Below are positions 50,683-57,592 of a DNA stretch of 64,000 nt, piece after piece. A program made the translations under genes and the position numbers. This DNA comes from a virus: IMG/VR virus record IMGVR_UViG_3300046008_000291, positions 113,659 to 177,658 of that record; one strand, written 5' to 3'. Each line of letters opens with the position of its first letter. Within the stretch, counting starts at the first letter, position 1. The notes under the pieces are model-generated. The model did no database searches, was not told the DNA's origin, and saw nothing but the letters and a program-made list of their open reading frames with translations.

Positions 50683-51780
50683 TTATGCTACTGCCGCTAC
50701 TACGTACTTGCCAAAGCGTTTGTGGAACTCATCAAAGTTTTTCAACTTGTTAGGCACAAAAGGCAAGTTAAAAGTTGTTAACGCTACACGTGCGCCCATA
50801 ACAGTAACTTCTGTTGTAAAGTTTTCCATCATAAACTTAAAGAAGTAATCTGCCATAGTGTGCCATTTAGCATTATCTTCCTTGCCAATCTTAGTGTACG
50901 CATCTTTCAACTCGTAACACATACTCATTGTCAAACTGTACATAGCACTAATTTCTTTAACAGCAAGTTCTGTAACCTTGCCATTTAAAATGTCTGTTGG
51001 GTTAGGCATTTTAGCAGAAATCTTTCTATGCGCCATAAACTTAACAGCAGTACCTTCACCAATAGTACCTGCTACAATATCTGTAGTAGTGCTATCTGCC
51101 ATGCCGTCGTCTAACAACTCACTAACAAACGTCCAGCTACGAGGTGTTGCAAAACTACGACTTGAACTTTTTGGATCAAAGTCATACAAATCTTGTTTAG
51201 CAAAACTAATGTAACCAATAACGTCTTTGTTAATGCGATTTTCAGTAGCCCATTGTAACCAGCTATCAAAGTCTACACGCATTTCTAAATGCACAAACCT
51301 GTTAGCAAGTGGACTTGGCATTCTGTAGCTAACACCTTTGTCACCATCCCTGTTACCTGCCGCTACCAACACAACGTTATCAGGCAGTTTATACTTGCCT
51401 ACACGTCTGTTCAATACAAGTTGATAAGCAACTGCCTGCACACTCGGCGCCGCACTGTTCATCTCATCTAAAAACAATACCACAATCGGATATTGTGCAG
51501 CCATTTCTTCTGTGGGCAAATCAATTGGCGGAGCCCAATCCATCACGCCCAAGTCTTTGTTAAAGTAAGGAATACCACGTATGTCCGTCGGGTCCATTTG
51601 TGCCAAGCGTAAGTCAATCATCAACCCGCCCATGTCCTTAGTAATACCTTCTACTAATTCACTTTTACCAATACCTGGAGGACCCCATAAAAATAATGGG
51701 CGTTGTTTTGTAAAGCAACGTAAAATTGCCGCCTTTGCTTCTGTTGCTGTAACAGTTCTATTTTCAGTCATTGCCGCCAT
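50683..51780 (-). CDS. MoxR-like AAA+ ATPase (365 aa)
   Basis: Walker A GPPGIGKS (33-40), Walker B VVLFLDEMN (Asp105-Glu106) and sensor VAAGNRDGD. MoxR ATPases work with VWA proteins to remodel or insert metal into substrates; the VWA partner follows at 49005-50279. AGGAAGGAT leads the start; ATG 51771 is a second option. Has its own consensus promoter (51822-51850) and ends at a terminator, so it is a single-gene unit. Family certain, target protein unknown. Confidence 0.92.
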   Translation of the reverse strand: MAAMTENRTVTATEAKAAILRCFTKQRPLFLWGPPGIGKSELVEGITKDMGGLMIDLRLAQMDPTDIRGIPYFNKDLGVMDWAPPIDLPTEEMAAQYPIVVLFLDEMNSAAPSVQAVAYQLVLNRRVGKYKLPDNVVLVAAGNRDGDKGVSYRMPSPLANRFVHLEMRVDFDSWLQWATENRINKDVIGYISFAKQDLYDFDPKSSSRSFATPRSWTFVSELLDDGMADSTTTDIVAGTIGEGTAVKFMAHRKISAKMPNPTDILNGKVTELAVKEISAMYSLTMSMCYELKDAYTKIGKEDNAKWHTMADYFFKFMMENFTTEVTVMGARVALTTFNLPFVPNKLKNFDEFHKRFGKYVVAAVA

Positions 51781-51821
51781 TTTAAATCCTTCCTAATTAA
51801 TTATTAAATGTAACAAAACAG

Positions 51822-51850
51822 ATTATACTATCAAATTCTTGTTTTGTCAA
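51822..51850 (-). promoter_or_regulatory. Consensus sigma70 promoter for moxR
   Basis: On the minus strand: TTGACA (51850-51845), 17 bp, TATAAT (51827-51822). The -35 is next to the stop of the 54-aa gene. A 41-bp leader precedes the ATG. Confidence 0.85.
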
Positions 51851-51857
51851 GTGCTGA

Positions 51858-52022
51858 TTAATCACCAACAATACCTGCGGCAATTTCCCAAACTACCCAA
51901 CCAACAGCAAAGTTACCTAATAGGTCATGTAACGCCGATCCATTCTCACCAAGTAATCCTAATGTTACATAACCGATGATTAACATTATTGAAATTAAAA
52001 TACGTTGTAAATTTTTACTCAT
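51858..52022 (-). CDS. Small membrane protein (54 aa)
   Basis: ATG 52022 to TAA 51860-51858. MSKNLQRILISIMLIIGYV begins a hydrophobic helix (about residues 8-24); a second helix spans about 37-52 (GNFAVGWVVWEIAAGIV). The start overlaps the stop of the upstream LPD29 gene (TAATG), and GGAG lies 8-9 bp upstream. A two-helix membrane peptide could act on host envelope or lysis timing, but nothing proves that. No family recognised. Confidence 0.7.
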   Translation of the reverse strand: MSKNLQRILISIMLIIGYVTLGLLGENGSALHDLLGNFAVGWVVWEIAAGIVGD

Positions 52023-52432
52023 TACGCAAACTCCTTTTCTTTTGTGCAGGTATATGGCTCATCCCATTCACCTACGTTTAAATGAATGTAATAGGCAATG
52101 TGGAAATAATCTATTTGCGAATCACTTTTATCAAACCAAGCACGACCACCGGCACGAGCCGGGGCACACTTGATAATTTCTAATACCTGTTCAAAGAACG
52201 CTTCGTACTTGCCATAGTTATATAAATGATATTCGTTAATTTGAACATATTTACGTTTAGTAGGTAAATGACCATCGTCAAACACTTCAGCAAAGTCAAC
52301 TGGACCTTGTTTAATAGTTACATCAACTGAACTGCCCGCATAACCTTTACGTACACCAAATTTGAATTTAGGAAATGTTGCTTTAAGTTCGTCACGTATT
52401 GCTTTTACATCTTGTGCGCTAATATAAGCCAT
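52022..52432 (-). CDS. LPD29-domain-like protein (136 aa)
   Basis: DVKAIRDELKATFPKFKFGV, then GYAGSSVDVTIKQGPVDFAE and VQINEYHLYNYGKYEAFFEQ match the Large Polyvalent Protein-associated domain 29 as I recall it, which is found in phage and plasmid proteins, often alone. Its function is unknown. It follows a consensus promoter (52466-52494) and is first in a two-gene unit with the small membrane protein. Soluble. Confidence 0.65.
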   Translation of the reverse strand: MAYISAQDVKAIRDELKATFPKFKFGVRKGYAGSSVDVTIKQGPVDFAEVFDDGHLPTKRKYVQINEYHLYNYGKYEAFFEQVLEIIKCAPARAGGRAWFDKSDSQIDYFHIAYYIHLNVGEWDEPYTCTKEKEFA

Positions 52433-52465
52433 TTATTACTCCTGTGTTGTTAGTGTATGTGTAAC

Positions 52466-52494
52466 ATTATACAGTCAATTTACCAAAATGTCAA
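52466..52494 (-). promoter_or_regulatory. Consensus sigma70 promoter for the LPD29 gene
   Basis: On the minus strand: TTGACA (52494-52489), 17 bp, TATAAT (52471-52466), in a 65-bp gap. The start is 34 bp downstream. Confidence 0.85.
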
Positions 52495-52497
52495 CCG

Positions 52498-53028
52498 TTA
52501 TTTGCCATCCAATTTAGCAAGTCCAGCCGCTAGTGTAGCTTTAGCACGAGCCAACAGTGTTGCATCACCGTCAGTCATTACTTCAAGCATTGCGGCTTTC
52601 TCTTTAAGGTACACCCTGGCAAAGCCCGGATCATGCTCAACAATACTAGCAGTGTTTGACAACAAGTCAGCAAGTTTGATTGTTTTAGCATCGGCACACG
52701 CACTAGCAGTGTGTGCTAAATCAATAGCCTTGCGCACTGCTCTGTTACCGTCGGCGGTAGTACTAACATCAGTCAAGTCTGCTACGTACATTGCAACAAT
52801 TGGACCAAACTCTGCACGGATAGCCTCGATAGTAACACCAGTATCTTCTACGGTGTCATGCAACCAAGCGGCCGCTAGCATTTCGTCTGTGTGGGGAACA
52901 GTGGCAACAATAGCCGCAACTTCGGCAGGATGAACAATGTAGTCTTCACCTGTGTATTTTCGTTTATGACCGATTGCGCGATGCGCATGTGCAGCAAATG
53001 CTCTTGCTCTGCTTACTAATGATGACAT
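52498..53028 (-). CDS. HD-type hydrolase, RelA/SpoT-like (176 aa)
   Basis: RARAFAAHAHRAIGHKRKYT, then YIVHPAEVA (His33), WLHDTVEDTG (His57-Asp58, Glu61-Asp62), and KLADLLSNT follow the HD order of (p)ppGpp hydrolases and of small alarmone hydrolases (Mesh1-like). No synthetase domain. Likely cleaves (p)ppGpp, so the phage may blunt the stringent response; another nucleotide substrate is possible. It has its own consensus promoter. The C-terminus is Ala-rich (ATLAAGLAKLDGK). Confidence 0.82.
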   Translation of the reverse strand: MSSLVSRARAFAAHAHRAIGHKRKYTGEDYIVHPAEVAAIVATVPHTDEMLAAAWLHDTVEDTGVTIEAIRAEFGPIVAMYVADLTDVSTTADGNRAVRKAIDLAHTASACADAKTIKLADLLSNTASIVEHDPGFARVYLKEKAAMLEVMTDGDATLLARAKATLAAGLAKLDGK

Positions 53029-53053
53029 GTTTGACTCCTAACTATTAAGTGCT

Positions 53054-53082
53054 ATTATACACTCTTAATAGGTAAAAGTCAA
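53054..53082 (-). promoter_or_regulatory. Sigma70 promoter for the HD hydrolase gene
   Basis: On the minus strand: TTGACT (53082-53077), 17 bp, TATAAT (53059-53054). Starts immediately after the stop of the small lipoprotein gene. Confidence 0.8.
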
Positions 53083-53085
53083 TCG

Positions 53086-53196
53086 TTAATTTGGATTATT
53101 ATATGAGGAGGCGTGTCGACAGTTAAAACACGTATTAAATTTTGCACAACCACTGAGAACTGCAACTGCTACTGCCATTGCAATAAGATACCGCAT
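53086..53196 (-). CDS. Small lipoprotein (36 aa)
   Basis: ATG 53196 to TAA 53088-53086. A lipoprotein signal (MRYLIAMAVAVAVLSGC) with Cys17 at an LSGC lipobox. Mature part is 20 residues with a CFNC pair (residues 23-26). AAGGA lies 5 bp before the ATG. Short phage lipoproteins are often envelope or lysis proteins (Rz1-like) or surface exclusion proteins; none can be assigned. Next to another secreted gene, so the two may act together at the envelope. Confidence 0.75.
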   Translation of the reverse strand: MRYLIAMAVAVAVLSGCAKFNTCFNCRHASSYNNPN

Positions 53197-53208
53197 ATAG
53201 GTCCTTTC

Positions 53209-53502
53209 TTAGTTGATTTGAACTAAAACACGACGATAACAAGCACAATTACCATCATAAATGTTCTGATATTGGTAGATTGGTTCGTTGTTAGCTGGAA
53301 CATAACTTGGTAGTGGTGTATACTGTGGTTGCTGTACCACTACAGTACGAGGTTGTGCAATAATATAACCTAGTGTACCACCAACAATTAATGGAAGTAA
53401 TACGTCATTACCGTTGCTATGATAGTATCGATTGTAATAACCATCTGCGGCTGCAGTGGTGCTAAGTGATAATAACAGTGTTGCTAGTAATAGCTTCTTC
53501 AT
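53209..53502 (-). CDS. Secreted protein with signal peptide (97 aa)
   Basis: MKKLLLATLLLSLSTTAAADG is a clear signal peptide with cleavage after AAA near residue 19. The mature part is Tyr/Gln/Pro-rich (YYNRYYHSNGND, VVVQQPQYTPLPSYVP), with one hydrophobic stretch (VLLPLIVGGTLGYIIA) that could be a glycine-zipper-like segment, and a CAC pair near the C-terminus. It should lie in the periplasm or outer membrane. Similar small secreted proteins exist in marine phages. It follows a consensus promoter with an AAGGAG site. Confidence 0.75.
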   Translation of the reverse strand: MKKLLLATLLLSLSTTAAADGYYNRYYHSNGNDVLLPLIVGGTLGYIIAQPRTVVVQQPQYTPLPSYVPANNEPIYQYQNIYDGNCACYRRVLVQIN

Positions 53503-53526
53503 GTCTTACTCCTTATTAATGTCTAT

Positions 53527-53555
53527 ATTATACTATTAAAGTTCTTGATTGTCAA
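53527..53555 (-). promoter_or_regulatory. Consensus sigma70 promoter for the secreted-protein pair
   Basis: On the minus strand: TTGACA (53555-53550), 17 bp, TATAAT (53532-53527). The -35 lies inside the last codons of the upstream gene. Confidence 0.85.
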
Positions 53556-53865
53556 GATATTGTTGTAGGTTGTTAGCATGTAGGCTTAACATCATAGCAT
53601 CACGGTCGCTGACAATGTGTATGGTCTTACGATTTTGTACGTAATACGGCTCCTTAAACCAACGCTCTAGCTGTACAAACGTTTTAGGACGTATATCGTG
53701 ACTAAGTTCAAACTTATAGAATTTAACATGTTTACGTACTTCCAAATAGGCTCTTTGGGTCAATCGTAAACTGTTGTGATTAGTTGGATTATACCACCAA
53801 CTGCTAGGACTTACTGAGTATGGAGTTAAAGCGTAAAACTTAGCCTGCCATTCTGCTTGTAACAT
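53536..53865 (-). CDS. Hypothetical protein (109 aa)
   Basis: MLQAEWQAKFYALTPY, RLTQRAYLEVRKHVKFYKFE, KTFVQLERWFKEPYYVQNRK and IHIVSDRDAMMLSLHAN. Rich in aromatic and basic residues; no recognised family. The fold looks alpha/beta. It is 2 bp from the upstream gene, and its 3' end holds a promoter for the next unit. Confidence 0.6.
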   Translation of the reverse strand: MLQAEWQAKFYALTPYSVSPSSWWYNPTNHNSLRLTQRAYLEVRKHVKFYKFELSHDIRPKTFVQLERWFKEPYYVQNRKTIHIVSDRDAMMLSLHANNLQQYLDNQEL

Positions 53866-53867
53866 GA

Positions 53868-54155
53868 TTATGGATAGATGATATCGCCAGCTTTAAGTAG
53901 TACAACTGAAAACTTTTCTGACTTAAACAGCGTATTAAGTTTCTTAGCGAGATTGATTGCGTGACCGGGGTTACTAAATGACACTTTCTTGTATTTTGGA
54001 CCAGGGTAGGCTACAAGTATGTTTTGCGTTTTTAGATTGATTGGTTGATTGTCAAAGAAGACTGCCCAGATACCTTCTGAATCCAGAATCTGATCACTCT
54101 TGTAATTTGTTTTATTAACATGCTCTAATAGTACTGTCGGCTTTGGTCTTGACAT
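53868..54155 (-). CDS. Hypothetical protein (95 aa)
   Basis: MSRPKPTVLLEHVNKTNYK, SEGIWAVFFDNQPINLKTQN, KYKKVSFSNPGHAINLAKKL. Compact alpha/beta protein, not recognised. AAGGAT lies 6-7 bp before the ATG. A CATAAATA motif 20 bp upstream on the same strand may be a late-type promoter. Confidence 0.6.
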   Translation of the reverse strand: MSRPKPTVLLEHVNKTNYKSDQILDSEGIWAVFFDNQPINLKTQNILVAYPGPKYKKVSFSNPGHAINLAKKLNTLFKSEKFSVVLLKAGDIIYP

Positions 54156-54174
54156 AAAGTATCCTTGCTACGTT

Positions 54175-54182
54175 TATTTATG
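54175..54182 (-). promoter_or_regulatory. Possible late-type promoter (CATAAATA) on the minus strand
   Basis: Minus-strand CATAAATA, 19-20 bp before the ATG at 54155, the same spacing as the candidate at 15221. Chance is possible in AT-rich sequence. Confidence 0.35.
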
Positions 54183-54204
54183 CCAATTAACTACATATAT
54201 AATT

Positions 54205-54426
54205 CTAAAAACCTCCGCCATCCATCTCAATATTAACTACTGCTTCGGCTTCTTCTGCTTCTTTAATAGCAGTTAATGCTGCAATTTGTGCTAGTAATTC
54301 AAATATATCGTTGTGTAAATTTCTAACATCTGTGGCAGATAGTGTTAGATCTTTACTGTTAGTTTGATTCATTACCTTAACTCGGTTGTTAAATGCCTTT
54401 AAATGCAGGCTAAGTTGATTCTCCAT
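54205..54426 (-). CDS. Conserved small phage protein (73 aa)
   Basis: ENQLSLHLKAFNNRVKVMNQ, then LTLSATDVRNLHNDIFELLA, forms a helical protein, and the C-terminus is EMDGGGF. Pattern known to me from T4-like marine phages, without function. The start is set at ATG 54426 because GGGGG is 5 bp before it; ATG 54429 and 54438 are alternatives. Overlaps the upstream gene by 17 bp. Confidence 0.6.
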   Translation of the reverse strand: MENQLSLHLKAFNNRVKVMNQTNSKDLTLSATDVRNLHNDIFELLAQIAALTAIKEAEEAEAVVNIEMDGGGF

Positions 54427-54976
54427 CATGACCCCCATTTGCTATTTTTAATTGAATATTTCGTTCTTCTTGTGTTTTGAATGGACCTTGATATGGATAC
54501 CTATTTAAAGTAATTAATTTTGGACAATAGCTTTTTACCCATCCATTATTAAACTGTACAATATAGTATCCTGCACAGAAGAAACTCTTACTTTTGCTAC
54601 CTTTAGTAAACACTGGCAACTTATGTTGTACGTCCCATAAAGCATTTTGCGGTTTATTTTCGCAAGGGTATCCGTATACTTCGTGGGTTTCTTTTGCTAC
54701 TTTAGTTACTTTGGTTTTATCAATAATAATGTTATATCGATCGCTTAACAGTTTTAGACTACTAAACTGTTCACGCTGGCCGTCATGTACTAATGTAACA
54801 CCTTTGTTACCGTCATTGGCAAGAATAGTAGCAACTTTGGTACCGTCACTTTCAACTACCCAACATTTATTCTTTACAATGGTTCGTGCTAATAAATTAA
54901 ATACTGGTCCTTCACAACTATCTGCACCTACGCAGGTTTTTTCAAATTGACAAAAGCGTTTATACTGTTCCGACAT
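54410..54976 (-). CDS. Conserved phage hypothetical protein, Cys-rich (188 aa)
   Basis: SEQYKRFCQFEKTCVGADSCE at the N-terminus, KNKCWVVESDGTK, GYPCENKPQNALWDVQHKLP, and AGYYIVQFNNGWVKSYCPK give a Cys-rich, beta-rich protein. I believe it is widespread in cyanophages, unnamed. The start at ATG 54976 is preferred over the TTG at 54988. Overlaps the DUF3307 gene by 17 bp. Metal binding possible but no regular motif. Confidence 0.65.
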   Translation of the reverse strand: MSEQYKRFCQFEKTCVGADSCEGPVFNLLARTIVKNKCWVVESDGTKVATILANDGNKGVTLVHDGQREQFSSLKLLSDRYNIIIDKTKVTKVAKETHEVYGYPCENKPQNALWDVQHKLPVFTKGSKSKSFFCAGYYIVQFNNGWVKSYCPKLITLNRYPYQGPFKTQEERNIQLKIANGGHDGEST

Positions 54977-55325
54977 AGATAATTCCAATATATGTTAAGT
55001 AATGCAGTCCTTGATCTGCACCCATCCAAACCCAAAACATGCGATCTGTGGTGCTTAGGCCCTTATTTAGTTGTTGTTTTGCCCAATCGATGTGATAGTG
55101 TAGAACAAAGTCTAAGAACGCTAGACCAATAATAACGTTAGCATGATTGACAAAGCACACTAGGATTAAGAATGTCCAGCTAGCATGCACTAATGAGTGA
55201 TGAATACCACCCGTGGCACCGTATATACCTTTTTCACGCAGCATGTAATCATACTGCATAATAAAATCAGCAATAAAATGTTTAATGCCAAACAATGCCA
55301 ATAAGACAAAGACGGTAGTAGTCAT
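54960..55325 (-). CDS. DUF3307-type membrane protein (121 aa)
   Basis: Four hydrophobic helices: about 2-16, 44-60, 62-78 and 103-121. Signature GIKHFIADFIMQYDYMLREK (residues about 13-32) and FLDFVLHYHIDWAKQQL, with paired His and Asp in the membrane typical of DUF3307. The family's function is unknown; phage copies are common. Overlaps the Cys-rich gene downstream and lies 2 bp from QueD upstream. Confidence 0.75.
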   Translation of the reverse strand: MTTTVFVLLALFGIKHFIADFIMQYDYMLREKGIYGATGGIHHSLVHASWTFLILVCFVNHANVIIGLAFLDFVLHYHIDWAKQQLNKGLSTTDRMFWVWMGADQGLHYLTYIGIIYVGTV

Positions 55326-55327
55326 AG

Positions 55328-55879
55328 TTAGCCTCTAATAAAAGTACTGCGTGACTTAGGAGTTTCCCACCAATCAATACGATCCACGGTTACATTTAAC
55401 TTTTTCATCTTAGCGTCGACTAACTCTGCCATCCAGCTGGATAAGTTTTCGCTAGTAGGAACAAAGTCTACAATAAAGAAACCTTCGTAGTATTCATACT
55501 CCGGTGTGTTCGGTTCCAAGTCACTCAAATCAAGCGTACTACCTGCGTATTGATCTGTTTCTGGAATATACACTGGAATCATTGCACGTGTGCCAATTAA
55601 TTGACCAAACAATGGGTCATTAACATCCAGCATAAACTGATGATCAATATATTCATTAATCCATTTCTTCAACCATTCTAAATGACGAAAGTCTGTTACC
55701 ATACCTGTTGCATCTAATGTGCCAGTCGGGCTCTTTAAGAACACTTGCATCTTGCCCTCGTGTCCATGTAAATGTCTGCAAGCGCATTTCAAATCTGCAG
55801 CATACTCGCCATTTAATTGCTGGCTCCACACCCGATGACCGTAGCAAAACTCGAACGTCTTATCTATTACATGTGCCAT
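55328..55879 (-). CDS. queD: 6-carboxy-tetrahydropterin synthase, QueD-like (183 aa)
   Basis: FCYGHRVW (His15), then CRHLHGH (Cys34, His38, His40), the zinc and catalytic motif of the 6-pyruvoyl-tetrahydropterin synthase fold; DFRHLEW and a C-terminal acidic motif follow. It converts dihydroneopterin triphosphate (from FolE, 63053-63766) to 6-carboxy-tetrahydropterin, the substrate of QueE (58792-59640). Longer than E. coli QueD (121 aa), like many phage copies. Consensus promoter upstream, GGAG leader. Confidence 0.88.
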   Translation of the reverse strand: MAHVIDKTFEFCYGHRVWSQQLNGEYAADLKCACRHLHGHEGKMQVFLKSPTGTLDATGMVTDFRHLEWLKKWINEYIDHQFMLDVNDPLFGQLIGTRAMIPVYIPETDQYAGSTLDLSDLEPNTPEYEYYEGFFIVDFVPTSENLSSWMAELVDAKMKKLNVTVDRIDWWETPKSRSTFIRG

Positions 55880-55904
55880 ATTATTTTCTCCATATTGTTA
55901 TATT

Positions 55905-55933
55905 AGTATACATATTTTTTAATTTATTGTCAA
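55905..55933 (-). promoter_or_regulatory. Sigma70 promoter for queD
   Basis: On the minus strand: TTGACA (55933-55928), 17 bp, TATACT (55910-55905). In a 98-bp gap; the rest of the gap (55934-55977) shows only a weak GCCT/AGGC inverted repeat. Confidence 0.8.
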
Positions 55934-55977
55934 ACTCTAATTCAGTGCCTATAATTTTACAGGCCAGTATAAGATAA

Positions 55978-56562
55978 CTAGATAATTTTAGCATCATGTA
56001 ATAAGTTTTCAAGCCCACGTTGTCGCTCTAAGAACTTAAAGAATAGTGCGAGAGTATTAACTGCATCAATGTCTGCTCTGTGCGCTGTGCCTTTGAACTG
56101 TAGTTTAAACGTGCCCATAGCACTAGCAAGCCCGCCACTAGGATTCTTGCCACGTGCAAACATCATAAACGTATAGAACGTTTTACAATCAATCCAACGA
56201 CGACCGAAGTGTGGAAAGTCTGCATAATTTTTACAGAACTCATCTAACAGTTCTCTACTATCACCACCACCCCAAGTGATTGGGTTGATCCAAGTGTTAT
56301 GTTGTTTGATTAAGTCACTGAGTTCACGTGCAACTGTAGCATGACTTACACAGTTTAATCTAATATCGTGATCAGTAATACCAGTCAAATCGATAATAAA
56401 TTGATCAATCGGCTCGTTTGGATCGATATACCATTTCTTAGTTATGTAATTTTCAAACTTATCATTGGCACTGCCAATGGCAATACCAACCTGAATGATC
56501 TTACCACTGGGTTGGTTTAATTCTAAGTCTAGTGCTAAAAACTTCTGTGATTTATCTATCAA
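55978..56562 (-). CDS. DEDDh 3'-5' exonuclease (194 aa)
   Basis: ALDLEL (Asp12, Glu14), GGGDSRELL (Asp101) and HRADID (His161, Asp166) are the four acidic residues and His of DEDDh nucleases. Similar to phage exonucleases and ExoX/DnaQ-type enzymes; it would trim DNA or RNA ends. The start is TTG 56562: ATT and then TAA lie just upstream in frame, so no ATG is possible near the fold start. This unusual start and a weak ribosome site may keep expression low. 10 bp follow RNase H. Confidence 0.85.
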   Translation of the reverse strand: MIDKSQKFLALDLELNQPSGKIIQVGIAIGSANDKFENYITKKWYIDPNEPIDQFIIDLTGITDHDIRLNCVSHATVARELSDLIKQHNTWINPITWGGGDSRELLDEFCKNYADFPHFGRRWIDCKTFYTFMMFARGKNPSGGLASAMGTFKLQFKGTAHRADIDAVNTLALFFKFLERQRGLENLLHDAKII

Positions 56563-56572
56563 AATTTACTTT

Positions 56573-57592
56573 CTAATTAATTAAATGATACAATGTTACT
56601 GCTTGCGCAGGATAACTAGCACACATCCATTCTGCCATGTTGCTGGCATTGTCGCTTAGTTTAACTAGGTCATACTTGCCGCAGAACTTTAAGAACTGCG
56701 CACCTACCATAGGACGATTAAGTGCAGTTGCATTAGCTTTGATAGTTTCTTCTATCATAAGTTTATACTCTTTAGGCTGTGCTGCTAAGTCTACTAACGT
56801 AACGTTACGATTGTAGTCATCTAGCACACGATGCTCATCACCGTTATGATCAGTCCAACGTTGTAGCATTAGGTTATTCCAAGCATAACCTTGTTTGTCT
56901 TTGTCACCAAACGCTTCTTCTAGACCTACTTTGTTCTTAGTGCCTTTAGTACGTACACCGGGATACGCACTAAAGATATTATCAGTAGGGTCGCCACGTA
57001 CACATTTTTCAAATAAGATGAACTTAGGATCTGGAATCTTTTTAGGTTCTTTAGTTTTCTTGTCTATAACAAGTTTACCTTTCTTATCGTATATACCGGT
57101 AAGGGTGTGTAATTCATCACTAATACCGTTGTATTGATTAACGTTATCACTTAATAATTGATAAAAGTCCGTGTCACTTGACACAATAGTGTGATGGTCA
57201 GTTGGATGTGTTTGTATCCACCCTGCTACCAAGTCATCTGCTTCTAAGTTAGCATGTTGTAATACAGTGCAATTAGTCCGTTCAGCTAAGAACGTCTTCA
57301 TAGCGTCAAAAGCGTCCCAGAACATTTGCTCTTCTTCTTGTTCTGCTTCAGTCTTGGCAGCACGTGCCACAGCGCGATTGGCTTTATACGGAGTATAAAA
57401 GTCTTTGCGCCAACTACGACCTTCTAGACACACGATAACGTGGTCTGCTTTTTGATCGCGCCATGCTTTGTTAATTGATGCTAGGGTAACGTGTATAGCA
57501 AAGCCTAACTTATCCCAGGTATCGCTTTGTCTATGTGCGCTGTGTCTAGCACGGAAAAATGTGTTTGCTGCATCTACGATTAAGTATCTCAT
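56573..57592 (-). CDS. rnh: T4-type RNase H / 5'-3' exonuclease (339 aa)
   Basis: FEN-family nuclease: VDAANTFFRAR (Asp7), CLEGRSWRK, NLEADDLVAG (Glu117, Asp119/120), SSDTDFYQLL (Asp140/142) and RGDPTDNI (helical metal site). Removes RNA primers and 5' flaps in replication, like T4 Rnh. The -10 TATAAT of a consensus promoter ends 6 bp before the ATG, so transcripts from it would be leaderless, with the A of ATG at about +1. The upstream SGNH gene overlaps by 4 bp, giving a second route to translation. Confidence 0.88.
   Translation of the reverse strand: MRYLIVDAANTFFRARHSAHRQSDTWDKLGFAIHVTLASINKAWRDQKADHVIVCLEGRSWRKDFYTPYKANRAVARAAKTEAEQEEEQMFWDAFDAMKTFLAERTNCTVLQHANLEADDLVAGWIQTHPTDHHTIVSSDTDFYQLLSDNVNQYNGISDELHTLTGIYDKKGKLVIDKKTKEPKKIPDPKFILFEKCVRGDPTDNIFSAYPGVRTKGTKNKVGLEEAFGDKDKQGYAWNNLMLQRWTDHNGDEHRVLDDYNRNVTLVDLAAQPKEYKLMIEETIKANATALNRPMVGAQFLKFCGKYDLVKLSDNASNMAEWMCASYPAQAVTLYHLIN

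Noticed and set aside
52457-52933. Plus-strand open frame of 158 aa
   Set aside because: Antisense to the HD hydrolase and its promoter; Ala/Ser-rich shadow.
55934-55977. Terminator between the exonuclease and queD genes
   Set aside because: The GCCT/AGGC repeat is only 4 bp with a long loop and no T-run.
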